From: Chloroflexi bacterium RBG_13_46_14
GTDB taxonomy: Bacteria; Chloroflexota; Dehalococcoidia; Dehalococcoidales; UBA2162
Reading direction: 5' to 3'
NCBI GenBank assembly: GCA_001796415.1
Contig: MGML01000184.1
Coordinates: 1,231 to 8,047, forward strand
DNA: 6,817 bases
Shown here piece by piece: positions 6,702 to 6,817 of this stretch. Under the pieces are notes generated by a model, which saw only the letters and a list, made by a program, of their open reading frames with translations, did not search any database and had not been told where the DNA came from. A program made the position numbers and the translations under genes. Position 1 is the first letter of the stretch; each line of letters begins with the position of its first letter.

Positions 6702-6817
6702 ATGAAACAGAATATTATTGAAATCAAACTCCCTTACGGCGAATCATTCAAGACCATCCATATTCCCGAAAAAAACCTGGCCGGTGTCCTTGAAACGCGA
6801 CAGCATCCTGGCCTGGG
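6702..6817 (+). CDS. LarA-like nickel-dependent lactate racemase family protein (N-terminus only)
   Basis: The frame is open from ATG at 6702 to the window edge, giving 38 residues plus two bases. The start MKQNIIEIKLPYGESF and the following IHIPEKNLAGVLETRQ resemble the N-terminus of LarA as I recall it: 'IDLPY' strand, then a second strand, then 'N.AG.L'. LarA and relatives (DUF2088 superfamily) use a nickel-pincer nucleotide cofactor to racemise or epimerise lactate and other 2-hydroxyacids in the cytoplasm. The catalytic histidines and the lysine that anchors the cofactor lie beyond the window, so activity and substrate cannot be judged. Only a weak AGAG (6690-6693) precedes the ATG. It is transcribed away from the ABC operon. 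Confidence 0.7.
   Translation, partial: MKQNIIEIKLPYGESFKTIHIPEKNLAGVLETRQHPGL

Overview
This is a roughly 6.8 kb bacterial chromosomal window. Four genes lie on the minus strand, and one partial gene runs the other way at the right edge. No rRNA, tRNA, transposase, phage gene or CRISPR array was seen. Base composition is moderate in the genes and very AT-rich only in the divergent spacer at 6534-6701. The gene content suggests an anaerobic, possibly Chloroflexota/Dehalococcoidia-like bacterium: a large duplicated FtsX-type permease with two separate ATPases, an FAD-linked oxidase, and a nickel lactate racemase-like protein. This lineage call is inference from general family knowledge and is weak.

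Layout, reading the minus-strand unit 5'->3' (right to left). An AT-rich divergent promoter region (6534-6701) leads into a 1122-aa permease with ten predicted membrane segments and two FtsX domains (3165-6533). Nine bases later comes a 303-aa ABC ATPase (2244-3155). It is followed, with an ATGA stop/start overlap, by a 225-aa ABC ATPase (1570-2247). Tight spacing and gene order support one operon encoding a single MacB/LolCDE/YbbAP-type (type VII) ABC system. After a 180-base spacer comes an FAD-binding oxidase of the VAO/PCMH superfamily (1-1389). It has its own consensus ribosome binding site and runs off the left edge. On the plus strand, the first 38 codons of a LarA-like gene start at 6702.

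The permease, with two FtsX halves, probably pairs with the two non-identical ATPases as a heterodimer. Type VII systems of this kind use ATP to move periplasmic or extracellular parts (mechanotransmission) and extrude or release lipids, peptides, lipoproteins or drugs; they do not usually import. The substrate cannot be read from the sequence.

Two features go beyond the ordinary. The first ATPase carries a C-terminal AbrB/SpoVT-like swapped-hairpin domain. The second extracytoplasmic domain of the permease carries what look like jelly-roll, carbohydrate-binding-like modules with a poly-glycine stretch. The flanking genes (FAD oxidase and LarA-like) fit hydroxyacid metabolism, but nothing in the sequence ties them functionally to the transporter.
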